Assembly (NCBI GenBank): GCA_011773355.1
Contig: WVXT01000047.1
Coordinates: 1 to 35,946 of the forward strand
Reading direction: 5' to 3'
Length of the DNA: 35,946 bases
Origin: a bacterium
Lineage (GTDB): Bacteria > UBA6262 > WVXT01
Part shown: positions 7,852 to 16,441 of the stretch, piece after piece
How the letters are laid out: each line of letters starts with the position of its first letter
Position numbering within the stretch: position 1 is the first letter of the stretch
Program-made: the position numbers and the translations under genes
The notes under the pieces: model-generated
Told to the model about the DNA's origin: nothing
The model's input: the letters and a program-made list of their open reading frames with translations, nothing else
Database searches by the model: none

Positions 7852-8867
7852 AATTCCGTCTCCTTAACCAAAATACCGTTAACAAATATTCTTGCCTTTG
7901 CTTTTCCCAAAACCTGTATGGGCAATGAAATCTTCGTTCCCGGAGAATGTATCTTACGATAAACTTCCCTTTCACCCTGACCATCAACTACTACAATAAG
8001 AACGTCTCTATCTAAAACTCCCTGGGAAACTTCATAATATACTGTTGCTTCGCGGATTATTTTGTGCTCTTCGCTTTTCTTTGCCACAGTTACTTTAACT
8101 ATAGTATTTTCATCGATGATTTCACCTGTGTGAGGTTCCTGTTTTAATATAGTTCCTTCGGGAACGCTATCATTAACAGTTTCTTTAATTTCACCCAAGG
8201 ATAAATTCATATCCCGCAATATCTTCCGGGCGCTCTTGATATTTTGGCCTAGCAGATTGACCATCAAAGGCACTTCTGCTTCTCTGGCTGGCCCCAGACT
8301 TATCACCAGATTAATCATGCTTCCTCGGGCAACGATTTCTTCCGGTGAGGGGTCTTGCGCTATTACAAAGTCCTTTTTTATTTCCTCCGAGTAAGTTCCT
8401 GTTTCCTCGCCCAGAACCAAGCCTGCCTGACGAAGGAGAATCTTTGCCTCGCGTAAAGACTTCCCTACAAGCTGAGGAATGAAAATAACCTGACCACCAG
8501 AACTAATGATAATTTTAATGACTTTTCCTTCTTTCACTACCGACCCCGGCAGGGGTTCCTGAAAAATAATACTGCCGTCGGGGATATTCTCATTATACTG
8601 TTCGCCAACTTTCTTGATATATAAGTCCTGGTCACTTAAAATCTGCAGAGCCTGCCCCACGGTCCTTCCCGTCAGGTCGGGAATCATTATCTCTTTCTTC
8701 TGATGAATAACTATCCCCATCAATTGGTTAAAGATGAGAACACCAAATACTATGGCGGCAAAAGTAGCCAGAATGATTTTAATAAATTTTTTAGTCCCCT
8801 GCTGGAGAGAAAAAAATCCAAGTAACGTAACAGAAATTAGAATTAAAATTCCTAATATTAATTTCAT
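7848..8867 (-). CDS. Membrane-anchored PASTA-repeat protein without kinase domain
   Basis: 339 aa. Two hydrophobic segments (about 3-21 and 30-52) are followed by three PASTA repeats (about 59-124, 127-192 and 197-262), each with the IPDLTGRTVGQAL-type start and a GSxxxxxVxxxIS end. A C-terminal beta-rich domain (about 268-339) follows. PASTA repeats bind muropeptides or lipid II in Ser/Thr kinases such as PrkC/PknB and in some PBPs. No kinase or transpeptidase motif is present and the reading frame leaves no room for one. In Firmicutes the kinase prkC lies between rsmB and rpe, exactly this position, so this may be a truncated or divergent relative. The ATG has a GGGGAAGG ribosome site. Confidence 0.9.
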   Translation of the reverse strand: MKLILGILILISVTLLGFFSLQQGTKKFIKIILATFAAIVFGVLIFNQLMGIVIHQKKEIMIPDLTGRTVGQALQILSDQDLYIKKVGEQYNENIPDGSIIFQEPLPGSVVKEGKVIKIIISSGGQVIFIPQLVGKSLREAKILLRQAGLVLGEETGTYSEEIKKDFVIAQDPSPEEIVARGSMINLVISLGPAREAEVPLMVNLLGQNIKSARKILRDMNLSLGEIKETVNDSVPEGTILKQEPHTGEIIDENTIVKVTVAKKSEEHKIIREATVYYEVSQGVLDRDVLIVVVDGQGEREVYRKIHSPGTKISLPIQVLGKAKARIFVNGILVKETEL

Positions 8868-8898
8868 AACCTAACCTTCCCCTCTATTTGTTACCAAC

Positions 8899-9096
8899 AG
8901 AGATTCAAAAGATAGTTTGTGAAGAATATTAGAAATTTCAGCCAAGAAATAAGGACAGCTATTCTACTTCCAAGCCCGGATAAATCGGGGTCTGACCCCC
9001 GCTCTGCGGGGGAGTTTATTTTTGCGCCTTGCAAAGTCCGAAGTTTCTTGGCGTTAAGAAATTTCTCAGAATGAACAAACTATCTTTTGAATCTCT
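8899..9096. repeat. 198-bp inverted-repeat (MITE-like) element between rsmB and the PASTA gene
   Basis: The ends are perfect 22-bp inverted repeats (8899-8920 and 9075-9096). Homology continues inwards with matched blocks agaaattt, gccaagaaa and ggac on each arm, giving arms of roughly 55-60 bp. The centre holds the palindrome ggggtctgacccc (8987-8999) and a 7-bp GC stem cccccgc/gcggggg (8996-9012). One end stops two bases before the rsmB stop codon. It encodes nothing. As RNA it would fold into a long hairpin. I see no clear target-site duplication. A miniature mobile element or a REP/BIME-like unit are the best readings. Confidence 0.8.
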
Positions 9097-9098
9097 TC

Positions 9099-10460
9099 CT
9101 ACATCCTTACCATGCGACAAGCAAACATACCATCCATGTGGTGACGATGAGGATAAATTTTCAAGAAACCGTTTTCATCAACTAGCTCTTCTTTAGAAAC
9201 AGGAAGATAGGGCTTGACTGATTCCAGGTGAAATAACGGTCTCTCCTTTAAGAACTTCTCAATAATTTTCTCACCCTCTTCCGGTTCCAAACTACACACT
9301 GCATAAACCAAAACGCCTTTAGGCTTAACACATAAAGAAACCTCACTCAAAATTGCATATTGCAACTGGGGCATTTTAACCAAAGTTCCCCGATAATCTC
9401 TATTCCAGCGAACCTCTGGCTGACTCTGGATGATTCCCAGACTGGAGCAAGGCGCATCCACAAGGCATCGGTCAACTTTTTTTGAGTAAAGGGAACTTAC
9501 TTTAGTGGCATCCAGAAGTTCTGCTTTAACATTGGTCACTCCCAGGCGCCTGCAGTTCTCCTTAATCATTTCCACTCGAGGTTTACGAATATCTAAAGCG
9601 ATAATTGAACCTGTATTTTTCATAAGTTCTGCAATATGTGTAGTTTTTCCGCCGGGTGCGGCACAGGCGTCCAGCACAGTCTCTCCAGGCTCAGGTGCAA
9701 GGATATGACTGATGAGCTGAGAGCTCTCTCCTTGGACAGTAAACAGGCCCCTCCTGAAGGATTCCAATTGAGTTAAAGAGATAAAATCTCTTATCTTTAA
9801 GCCCCCGGGAACGACTGCGCTAACCTCCACTTTCAAATCTTCTTCCTTCAGGGTAGGAATAATTTCTTCCCGCGTGGTCTTCAAAGTGTTGATGCGAATA
9901 GAGAGAGGAGGCGCTTGATTGTTGATTTCGCACAACTTTATTGTTTCCTTCTCTCCCAATCGTGACAACCAACGCGTAATTAACCACTGCGGATGAGAGT
10001 AGACTATGGAAAGATATTGGGATAGATTCTTCTGTTGGTCAGGATAATGAATGTCTTTTAGATTATTGCTAATTGCACGTAGTACTGCATTGATCAGTGA
10101 AACAATACCGGTATGTCCAAATTCTTTACTCATCTCTACCGACTCGTTTATTGCTGCGTAGGCGGGAATCTTATCAAGATACATTAACTGATAAGCTCCC
10201 AATCTCAAAATATTTCTCACATAAGGAGAGAATTCTTCTATCTTTTGTTTAAAACTATAGGTATTAAGCACCCAATCCAAAGTATTGAGACGGCGAATCA
10301 CTCCGTAGACCAATTCAGTAACCAGTGCCCTATCCTCTTTTGATAATTCGTGAGATGAGAGCGCACTATCTAAAGCAACTCTGCTGTAGGCATTTTTTGT
10401 CTCAATTTTATATAGGACTTCTAATGCAATCTTTCTTGCCGATTTCACTCTTTCCCCCAC
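9099..10460 (-). CDS. rsmB: 16S rRNA (cytosine-C5)-methyltransferase RsmB
   Basis: 453 aa, makes m5C967 in 16S rRNA. The N-terminal NusB-like domain (about 1-140: ARKIALEVLYKIE, LVTELVYGVIR, RLGAYQLMYLDKIP) precedes the SAM methyltransferase. That part has the binding motif VLDACAAPGGKTTHIAE, motif IV VDAPCSSLG (one catalytic Cys) and YAVCSLEPEEGE (the second Cys). The GTG at 10460 overlaps fmt by 16 bp. A second GTG four codons later forms a GTGA overlap with the fmt stop and may be the true start. The stop lies two bases from the inverted-repeat element. Next to fmt and priA, as in many bacteria. Confidence 0.97.
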   Translation of the reverse strand: MGERVKSARKIALEVLYKIETKNAYSRVALDSALSSHELSKEDRALVTELVYGVIRRLNTLDWVLNTYSFKQKIEEFSPYVRNILRLGAYQLMYLDKIPAYAAINESVEMSKEFGHTGIVSLINAVLRAISNNLKDIHYPDQQKNLSQYLSIVYSHPQWLITRWLSRLGEKETIKLCEINNQAPPLSIRINTLKTTREEIIPTLKEEDLKVEVSAVVPGGLKIRDFISLTQLESFRRGLFTVQGESSQLISHILAPEPGETVLDACAAPGGKTTHIAELMKNTGSIIALDIRKPRVEMIKENCRRLGVTNVKAELLDATKVSSLYSKKVDRCLVDAPCSSLGIIQSQPEVRWNRDYRGTLVKMPQLQYAILSEVSLCVKPKGVLVYAVCSLEPEEGEKIIEKFLKERPLFHLESVKPYLPVSKEELVDENGFLKIYPHRHHMDGMFACRMVRM

Positions 10461-11401
10461 ATATCGCCAACTGTTAACCGGGCACCCTGAAGATAATCAT
10501 AAGCTTTCTGGATAGGTTTACCTTCTGGCTGAACCCGGGTGACCAGAAGCCCCCCTTCTCCACAAGCTACTACAAATCCTTCTCCCTTTCTGATTTCCAC
10601 AATTTTTCCCGGCTTAGGAAAGCCTCTTTTGTCAGCCTCAACAGGTACTGTCATAGTTTTAGCCTGTACTATTTTCACTTTCTTTTCCCCGTCTATTTGA
10701 ACATAAGTTCCTGGCCATGGATTGAGTGCCCGAATACGATTGAATATTTTTTCAGAAGTGTCATTCCAATTAATCTTACCATCACTCTTTTTCAACAATG
10801 GTGCATAACTGATGCCAGACTTATCCTGGGAGAAGCGGGTAACTTTTCCTTTCCTTATCAAATTGAGCGTCTCTTCCAGCAAAACCACCCCTGCTTCACA
10901 TAATTTGTCCTGTAAAGTTGAATAATTGTCTTCGTGGTCTATGGAAACTTTTTTCTGCAAAATAATGTCACCCGCGTCTACTTCTTCTTCCATAAATATT
11001 GATGATACCCCTGTATAATAATTTCCCTCAAGAAGCGCCCACTGCACAGGAGCCGGGCCACGGTACTTAGGAAGCAGAGAAAAATGAATGTTCAAGCAAC
11101 CCTTCTCGGGAATGCTCAAAACTTCGGCTGATAAGACTTTCCCAAAGGCAACAACTACAATCAAATCTGGGGCTAACTCCTTAACCTCTTCCACAAAGTT
11201 GCTATCTGCAATCTTCTCTGGTTGAAAAAGAGTAAGCTTTTTCTTCAAAGCAAACTTCTTTACCTCTGAGTATTCCAGACGATGTCCCCGTTTAGCGGGA
11301 CGGTCCCCTTGAGTGACAATAGCTACAATTTCGTCACTCTCCATTATCTTCTTCAAGAACTGGAGGGAAAAGTCAGGAGTTCCCATAAACAAGATACGCA
11401 A
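10445..11401 (-). CDS. fmt: Methionyl-tRNA formyltransferase
   Basis: 318 aa. Formylates Met-tRNAfMet with 10-formyl-tetrahydrofolate for initiation. The N-terminus MRILFMGTPDFSLQFL is standard. The catalytic LNIHFSLLPKYRGPAPVQWA and the Asp of DAGDIILQ are present, and the C-terminal OB-like domain has NRIRALNPWPGTY. The start is TTG (11401-11399) with a strong CAGGAGG site. The deformylase gene def, usually adjacent, is absent from the window. A candidate promoter lies at 11481-11510, overlapping the priA stop. Confidence 0.98.
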   Translation of the reverse strand: MRILFMGTPDFSLQFLKKIMESDEIVAIVTQGDRPAKRGHRLEYSEVKKFALKKKLTLFQPEKIADSNFVEEVKELAPDLIVVVAFGKVLSAEVLSIPEKGCLNIHFSLLPKYRGPAPVQWALLEGNYYTGVSSIFMEEEVDAGDIILQKKVSIDHEDNYSTLQDKLCEAGVVLLEETLNLIRKGKVTRFSQDKSGISYAPLLKKSDGKINWNDTSEKIFNRIRALNPWPGTYVQIDGEKKVKIVQAKTMTVPVEADKRGFPKPGKIVEIRKGEGFVVACGEGGLLVTRVQPEGKPIQKAYDYLQGARLTVGDMWGKE

Positions 11402-11480
11402 CTTTTCCTCCTGAACCAGTTAGGCACTGACCAGTTTAAAATAGCTTAAATTCCCTTTTAATAATACCAAATTCTTTGTG

Positions 11481-11510
11481 TTTATACAAATTTTTTGTTT
11501 CCTCTGTCAA
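11481..11510 (-). promoter_or_regulatory. Putative fmt promoter overlapping the priA stop codon
   Basis: On the minus strand: TTGACA (11510-11505), an 18-bp spacer, TATAAA (11486-11481). The TGA inside TTGACA is the priA stop codon (11509-11507). The predicted 5' UTR is about 70 nt. The rest of the 105-base gap has no other feature. Confidence 0.65.
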
Positions 11511-13495
11511 AGCATATTGACAGGGTCGACGTCAACACTAATCTCTATTCCTTTCTCCTCAAATCCCAGGTAGTGTCTCTGGAAAAATTCGCCGATATCC
11601 TTCATATCGGTAGTTTTGATGATAATCTGCCAGCGATATTTTTCCGCAATCTTATCCAGTACGGCGGGAGCGGGACCTAATATTGTGGCTCGATTCATTT
11701 CCCTCTTTAACAGAGAACCAATTTTTTCAGACGCGGTTATCACTTTTTTTTCATCTTTTCCTCTTATCAGAATGAGCACCAAATTAGTAACGGGGGGATA
11801 GTTCAATTCTTTCCGGAATTCCATCTCTTTCTCGTAGAATGAGCGGTAATCGTGTTTAAGTGCTAACTTTATGCTATAATGATCAGGATTGTAGGTCTGA
11901 ACGATAACCTCACCACCTTTGGGCCCCCTTCCGCTCCGTCCAGCAACCTGCGTAATCAGGGAGAAAGTTCTCTCTGCAGAACGGAAATCTGGCAAGTTTA
12001 AAGCCGTATCCGCCGAGATTATTCCCACCAGGGTAACATCAGGAAAGTCCCACCCCTTGGCCACCAGCTGAGTACCCACCAGGATATCGACTTTTCGCTG
12101 ACGGAAGGCATTAAATATTTTCTCAGCGGCGTACCGGTAATGCATGGTATCGATATCCATTCTCATAACTTTCGCCCGGGGAAACATTTTCATTACCACT
12201 TGTTCTACTTTCTCCGTGCCCGTACCAAAATAGCGAATTTTTTTACTGCCACATCGGGGACAAAATCTTGGCGCTTGCCGACGATGGTTACAATAATGGC
12301 ACTTAACTTTTTTCTCATCAAAATGGTAAACCATGGAAACATTACAATTTGGACATTTCAGCACAAATCCGCACTCTCGACACAAAATAAAAGTGGAATA
12401 ACCCCGCCGATTCAAGAAGAGAATAATCTGTTCATCCTTTTTCAATCTTTCAGCAATCGCCTCAGAAAGTCTCTCAGAGAGGACGCCTTGAGTGTTTCTT
12501 CTCTTTAGTTCTTGGCGCATATCAACTACAGCTACTGAAGGAAGAGACCTTTCATATACCCTTTCCGGAAGAGTCAAAAGTCTATACGGTTCTACTCCTG
12601 TTAACGCTCGATAGAAAGCCTCCAGAGAAGGAGTCGCTGAACCCAGAATCAAAGTTGCCCTCTCAAGTTCAGCCCTCTTCCCTGCTAATTCTCTAGTATG
12701 ATACAAGGGTCTTTTTTCCTGCTTGTAAGAAGTATCATGTTCTTCATCAACTATTATCAGGCCCAAGTCAGGAAAAGGCGCAAAAATCGCTGACCTTGCC
12801 CCAATCATTATATCTATCTTCCCCTGGTAGGCGGATTGCCAGGTACTGTACCTCTCTCCCCGGGAAAGGCGACTGTGCCAGAGTCCGATTCGGCTAGCTC
12901 CGAATCTTTGTTTGAAAATACTCAAGAACTGTGGCGTCAATGATATTTCGGGAACCAAAAATATGGACTGCATTCCTACTTCCTGGGCTTGAGCTATGGC
13001 CTGCAGATAGACTTCTGTCTTGCCGCTGTCAGTTACGCCATGAACAAGGAAAATAGCAAATTTTTTTTCCTTTATATTATTTTGAATAGGTTTTAATATT
13101 CTCCTTTGCTGCGGAGAGGGTATTAAGGCGGGGAAAACCTTCGTTTCCGTCCTTTTTACCTTTTCCCTTGGTTTGACAGGCCGAAAGTTGTGGGGAAGTA
13201 TTACGTCCAGAGCCTGCCCCAAAGAACACACATAGTATTTAGATATCCACTTAGCCAGCTGTAGTAGATTTGCGGAAATTAACGGTTCTTTATCGATGAC
13301 CTCTTTAATCATTTTTGCGCCTTTTACTCTTGACCTTGCTAAGTCGTCTATAACATATCCTATCCTTTCTTTAGGTCCAAAAGGTGCTACTATTCTCCTT
13401 CCTACCAGTCTTTCCGATTCCAGTTCCAGGGGAAGGGAATAGTGGAAAATTCTATTAAAAGGAATAGGAAAAACAACTGATACGCATCCTTCCAT
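11507..13495 (-). CDS. priA: Primosomal protein N' (PriA helicase)
   Basis: 662 aa superfamily 2 helicase that restarts stalled replication forks. The N-terminal DNA-binding region (1-110) starts VSVVFPIPFNRIFHYSLP. The Walker A is HGVTDSGKTEVYL (about 152-164; the usual fourth residue Gly is Asp here). The DEEH box lies at about 250-253 (IIVDEEHDTSYKQE). Two zinc sites sit in the insertion CRECGFVLKCPNC...CHYC...CPRC, all eight cysteines present. The C-terminal helicase motifs are GTQLVAKGWDFPDVTLV and ITQVAGRSGRG. It follows udg and precedes fmt. The ribosome site (AAAGG, about 14 bases off) is weak. Confidence 0.97.
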   Translation of the reverse strand: MEGCVSVVFPIPFNRIFHYSLPLELESERLVGRRIVAPFGPKERIGYVIDDLARSRVKGAKMIKEVIDKEPLISANLLQLAKWISKYYVCSLGQALDVILPHNFRPVKPREKVKRTETKVFPALIPSPQQRRILKPIQNNIKEKKFAIFLVHGVTDSGKTEVYLQAIAQAQEVGMQSIFLVPEISLTPQFLSIFKQRFGASRIGLWHSRLSRGERYSTWQSAYQGKIDIMIGARSAIFAPFPDLGLIIVDEEHDTSYKQEKRPLYHTRELAGKRAELERATLILGSATPSLEAFYRALTGVEPYRLLTLPERVYERSLPSVAVVDMRQELKRRNTQGVLSERLSEAIAERLKKDEQIILFLNRRGYSTFILCRECGFVLKCPNCNVSMVYHFDEKKVKCHYCNHRRQAPRFCPRCGSKKIRYFGTGTEKVEQVVMKMFPRAKVMRMDIDTMHYRYAAEKIFNAFRQRKVDILVGTQLVAKGWDFPDVTLVGIISADTALNLPDFRSAERTFSLITQVAGRSGRGPKGGEVIVQTYNPDHYSIKLALKHDYRSFYEKEMEFRKELNYPPVTNLVLILIRGKDEKKVITASEKIGSLLKREMNRATILGPAPAVLDKIAEKYRWQIIIKTTDMKDIGEFFQRHYLGFEEKGIEISVDVDPVNML

Positions 13496-13562
13496 TGTCG
13501 TAAATACACCTTTCCATTCTTTATCTACTGGTCAACTAGCTTTGAAAATAGCGGAATCATCC

Positions 13563-14294
13563 TCAATGCGGAGAAATAGAGGTCATCGCCTTCTTTATCT
13601 TCTTCATGTCTTCCCACACTTCCCGCTTTCTCGTCGGGTCTCTCAAAAGATATGCCGGATGGTAAGTGGGAATGACCTTTATGGGCTCTCCAAACTTTCC
13701 ATAAGGCGGATAAAAATCGTAAAACTTACCACGAAGTTTTCCTATGCCTTCGCTTAAGTTTAAAAGCGCCCTGGTAGCCGGTGAACCGAGAGTACAGATG
13801 ATTTTAGGCTCGATAATTCCAATCTGTTTAAACAAAATTGGAAGGCACTGAGCTACCTCATCTTGAGTTGGCGGCCGGTCGTTACCTCTCATTTCTGGGT
13901 GGGTGGGATCTCTCATGGGATGACATTTCACAATATTGGAAATGTATACTTCTTCTCTAGTTAACTCAATCGATTCAATTATTTTGGTTAACAGCTGTCC
14001 AGCCTTTCCTACGAAGGGAATTCCCGATAAATCTTCATCGAAACCGGGCCCCTCGCCAACAAACATTAATTCTGCCTTGGGATTCCCGGCTCCGAACACC
14101 AGATTTGTCCTCGTTCTCCCTAACTTGCAGTTCTGACAATCCTTTATTTTCATTGCCAGATCATCTAAAGCTCCCGATTCAGCTCTCTTTTCATCCCCTT
14201 GTTGCATAAACTCTTTTATGCCCATATCTCTTTCCTGTTCCAGAAACTTCCTGGTTATTGAAAGTAACTCCGCAAATTCTTTATTTCTATTCAA
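13563..14294 (-). CDS. Family 4 uracil-DNA glycosylase (Fe-S)
   Basis: 243 aa. Removes uracil from DNA, typical of thermophiles and many anaerobes. The cluster cysteines are C53 and C56 (CQNCKLG), C124 (VKCHP) and C150 (AQCLP), with a longer than usual stretch between the last two. Motif A reads GEGPGFDED (GEAPG in most members) and the helical lid motif YHPAYLLR is present near 220. Residues 1-42 are a helical extension. The start is TTG with GAGG seven bases upstream. It sits between coaBC and priA, which are neighbours in many genomes, so it appears to be an insertion into that conserved order. Confidence 0.92.
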   Translation of the reverse strand: MNRNKEFAELLSITRKFLEQERDMGIKEFMQQGDEKRAESGALDDLAMKIKDCQNCKLGRTRTNLVFGAGNPKAELMFVGEGPGFDEDLSGIPFVGKAGQLLTKIIESIELTREEVYISNIVKCHPMRDPTHPEMRGNDRPPTQDEVAQCLPILFKQIGIIEPKIICTLGSPATRALLNLSEGIGKLRGKFYDFYPPYGKFGEPIKVIPTYHPAYLLRDPTRKREVWEDMKKIKKAMTSISPH

Positions 14295-14308
14295 TTCTAA
14301 TCCTCATC

Positions 14309-15520
14309 TCATTTCATAAATTCTTTTAACTCGGATAATATCCTCTCGGCTATCTTTTCTTTCTTCATTTCTCGCAAGAGAATTTTCTTCCCCGATTTCG
14401 TGAAAATTTTAACCGTGGCTTCATTCTGACTCATTGCCTCAGGAGTATTAGCTATAATCATATCCAGATTCTTCCTCTTCAGTTTCTCCCGGGCGTTCTT
14501 TTCCAGGTCTTTCGTCTCTAACGCAAACCCGATTAAGCATTTCGCATCTCTTTGTTTACCCAATTGACCAAGGATATCGGGGTTCCTTACCAAATTTATA
14601 CTTTTCCTCTGAAAGTTGGTCTTAATTTTCTCTTTCTCCCTCTTCTTTGGACGGTAATCACTAACAGCGGCGGAAGCGATAACCACGTCCGAGCGAGGAA
14701 CATATTTTACCACTTCCTTTTCCATATCCTGGGCTGAGTCTACAAATACGGTGTTCACTCCTTGTGGTGGTGTAATATTTGTAGGACCACTAATTAATAT
14801 TACTTTTGCCCCTCTCCTTTGTGCTACCTCAGCCAAAACATAGCCCATTTTGCCTGAAGAGGCATTCGATATATACCTCACCGGGTCCAGGTATTCACGA
14901 GTGGGACCGGCAGTGATGAGAAAAGTCCTCCCTGCCATATCTCTGTCCCGGGCCAGAAAATCCCTAAGGGCATCCATAATCTTATCAATGCTGGCTAACC
15001 TACCCAAGCCACTCTTTCCCGAGGCGAGCCTTCCATATTCGGGTCCAATAAATTTGAATCCCTTTTCTTTCAATTTTTCAATGTTGGCCTGGGTGAATCT
15101 ATTCTTATACATAGTTTCATGCATTGCTGGAGCTATTACAACAGGCGCCTCACTGGCCAAAACGGTAGTAGTTAAGAGATTATCGGCAATACCTGCAGCT
15201 AATTTTGCAATGGTGTTAGCTGTAGCGGGGGCAACCAAAATTAAGTCTGCTCTTTCGGCCAAAGAGATATGCTCGGCTTCCCACTCTTCCGGCAAATCGA
15301 AAAGATTTAGATAGACCCTATTCCCAGAGAGAGTCTGAAAAGTTAACGGGGTGACGAAATGAGTCGCCGACCTGGTCATTATTACAAACACTTCAGCACC
15401 CAGCCCTTTTAAGCGAGAGACTATCTCACAGGCCTTGTAAGCAGCAATACTACCGGTTATGCCTAAAATGATTTTTCTATCCGCAAAAGGCCTATTTTTC
15501 TTCAGGCTTCTTTTTTTCAA
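14309..15520 (-). CDS. coaBC: Bifunctional phosphopantothenoylcysteine decarboxylase/synthetase
   Basis: Two steps of coenzyme A synthesis. CoaC half (to about 185): FMN-binding GITGSIAAYKA, catalytic His in EHISLAERAD, and LVAPATANTIAKLA. The conserved PAMN substrate clamp reads PAMH here (His about 134). CoaB half: FLITAGPTREYLDPVRYISN, NASSGKMGYVLAE, ASAAVSDYRPK with the KIK lysines. 403 aa from a TTG at 15520-15518, six bases after GAGG; a GTG one codon upstream is nearer to it. Either start overlaps rpoZ by about 30 bp, so translation is probably coupled. Confidence 0.97.
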   Translation of the reverse strand: MKKRSLKKNRPFADRKIILGITGSIAAYKACEIVSRLKGLGAEVFVIMTRSATHFVTPLTFQTLSGNRVYLNLFDLPEEWEAEHISLAERADLILVAPATANTIAKLAAGIADNLLTTTVLASEAPVVIAPAMHETMYKNRFTQANIEKLKEKGFKFIGPEYGRLASGKSGLGRLASIDKIMDALRDFLARDRDMAGRTFLITAGPTREYLDPVRYISNASSGKMGYVLAEVAQRRGAKVILISGPTNITPPQGVNTVFVDSAQDMEKEVVKYVPRSDVVIASAAVSDYRPKKREKEKIKTNFQRKSINLVRNPDILGQLGKQRDAKCLIGFALETKDLEKNAREKLKRKNLDMIIANTPEAMSQNEATVKIFTKSGKKILLREMKKEKIAERILSELKEFMK

Positions 15521-15749
15521 CACTTTCCTCTTTTGACACCTTTTCCTTTGAGATTTTCTTCTTACCCGTATCCTTACTGGCTACTTCGTATAATGCTTCT
15601 ATAATTGTCTCCGGTGTCATTTTAATTTTTCCGTCTTTCTTGGTCTTCTCTTTTAATAACTTCGAAGTCAAAAGGATTAACTTATATTTATTAGATACAT
15701 TATCCAGCAACAATTTATCCAGCGAAGGTTTAGCTTTGTCTTTTACCAT
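15492..15749 (-). CDS. rpoZ: RNA polymerase omega subunit
   Basis: 85 aa. Residues 7-55 fit omega: LDKLLLDNVSNKYKLILLTSKLL, then a helix TPETIIEALYEVASK. The last about 25 residues are a Lys/Glu-rich tail that overlaps the coaBC start. Omega supports assembly of the beta' subunit. Position between gmk and coaBC is the standard one. The protein is divergent, so the call rests partly on context. Confidence 0.92.
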   Translation of the reverse strand: MVKDKAKPSLDKLLLDNVSNKYKLILLTSKLLKEKTKKDGKIKMTPETIIEALYEVASKDTGKKKISKEKVSKEESVEKKKPEEK

Positions 15750-15795
15750 TCTTTCTACTCCAATTCTATTCAGCCAGGAAATGCTCCTCTACATT

Positions 15796-15830
15796 GAAGC
15801 AGAGCTTCGTCCCGATTCATGGGGCAGTTA
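15796..15830 (-). repeat. Small hairpins in the gmk-rpoZ gap
   Basis: The 78-base gap between gmk and rpoZ contains gaagc-aga-gcttc (15796-15808) followed at once by gtcccgattcatggggc (15809-15825), a degenerate copy of the palindrome family seen at 2925-3048. No U-run follows, so a terminator is unlikely. Confidence 0.45.
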
Positions 15831-16436
15831 TATAAGATTCAGTTTTTTTATTTTTTCTTCCGACCTGTTTACTTTGCTCTTTTCAGCCACTATAATAGAT
15901 TTAACCTGTGTAAAGGCATCTACTAACCGGTCATTAATCACTAAATAGTCATAACTTCCTATTCGTCCCATTTCCCAGCGGGCATTAGTCAGCCTTTTCT
16001 TTATGGTTGCTTCACTGTTCCTCTTTCGCCATTTAATCCTTCTCTCCAATTCAGAAAATGATGGCGGTGCAAGGAAAATAAATATCGCCTGGGGATACTT
16101 TTTCTTCAATTTCATCGCACCCCGCACATCTATGTCCAATACGACATCTTTTCCCCTAAGCAGATTCCTTTTCAGGAAATCCTTGGGAGTGCCATAGTAA
16201 TGGCCATGAACCAATGCCCACTCTGCAAGCTCATCCCTTTTGATCTTCTGTTTAAACTCATTCTTGGAAACAAAGAAATAATCCTTTCCTTGAACTTCTC
16301 CACGACGGGGAGCCCGCGTAGTAAGTGAGACGGAATAGCGAGCGCTGGGGAAGTTGCTAATTAACTTTCTGCATAGAGTCGATTTACCTGTGCCCGAAGG
16401 AGCAGAGATAATTATGAGTAGTCCAGGTTCGGTCAT
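15828..16436 (-). CDS. gmk: Guanylate kinase
   Basis: 202 aa. Phosphorylates GMP to GDP. P-loop SAPSGTGKSTL (11-21), GMP-binding SVSLTTRAPRRGEVQGKDYFFV, EWALVHGHYYGTPKDF, the DIDVRGAMKLKK stretch and the lid RRIKWRKRNSEATIKKRL are all present. The ATG lies five bases after the remA stop, with GGAAG from the remA end as ribosome site. The order remA-gmk-rpoZ-coaBC is conserved in Firmicutes and several other phyla. Confidence 0.98.
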   Translation of the reverse strand: MTEPGLLIIISAPSGTGKSTLCRKLISNFPSARYSVSLTTRAPRRGEVQGKDYFFVSKNEFKQKIKRDELAEWALVHGHYYGTPKDFLKRNLLRGKDVVLDIDVRGAMKLKKKYPQAIFIFLAPPSFSELERRIKWRKRNSEATIKKRLTNARWEMGRIGSYDYLVINDRLVDAFTQVKSIIVAEKSKVNRSEEKIKKLNLI

Positions 16437-16441
16437 TATTC

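Noticed and set aside
8996-9012. GC-rich hairpin as an intrinsic terminator of rsmB
   Set aside because: No U-run follows on the minus strand, and the hairpin is the centre of a larger symmetrical element.
13496-13562. Promoter for priA (TTGACC at 13535-13530)
   Set aside because: No -10-like hexamer lies at a proper distance.
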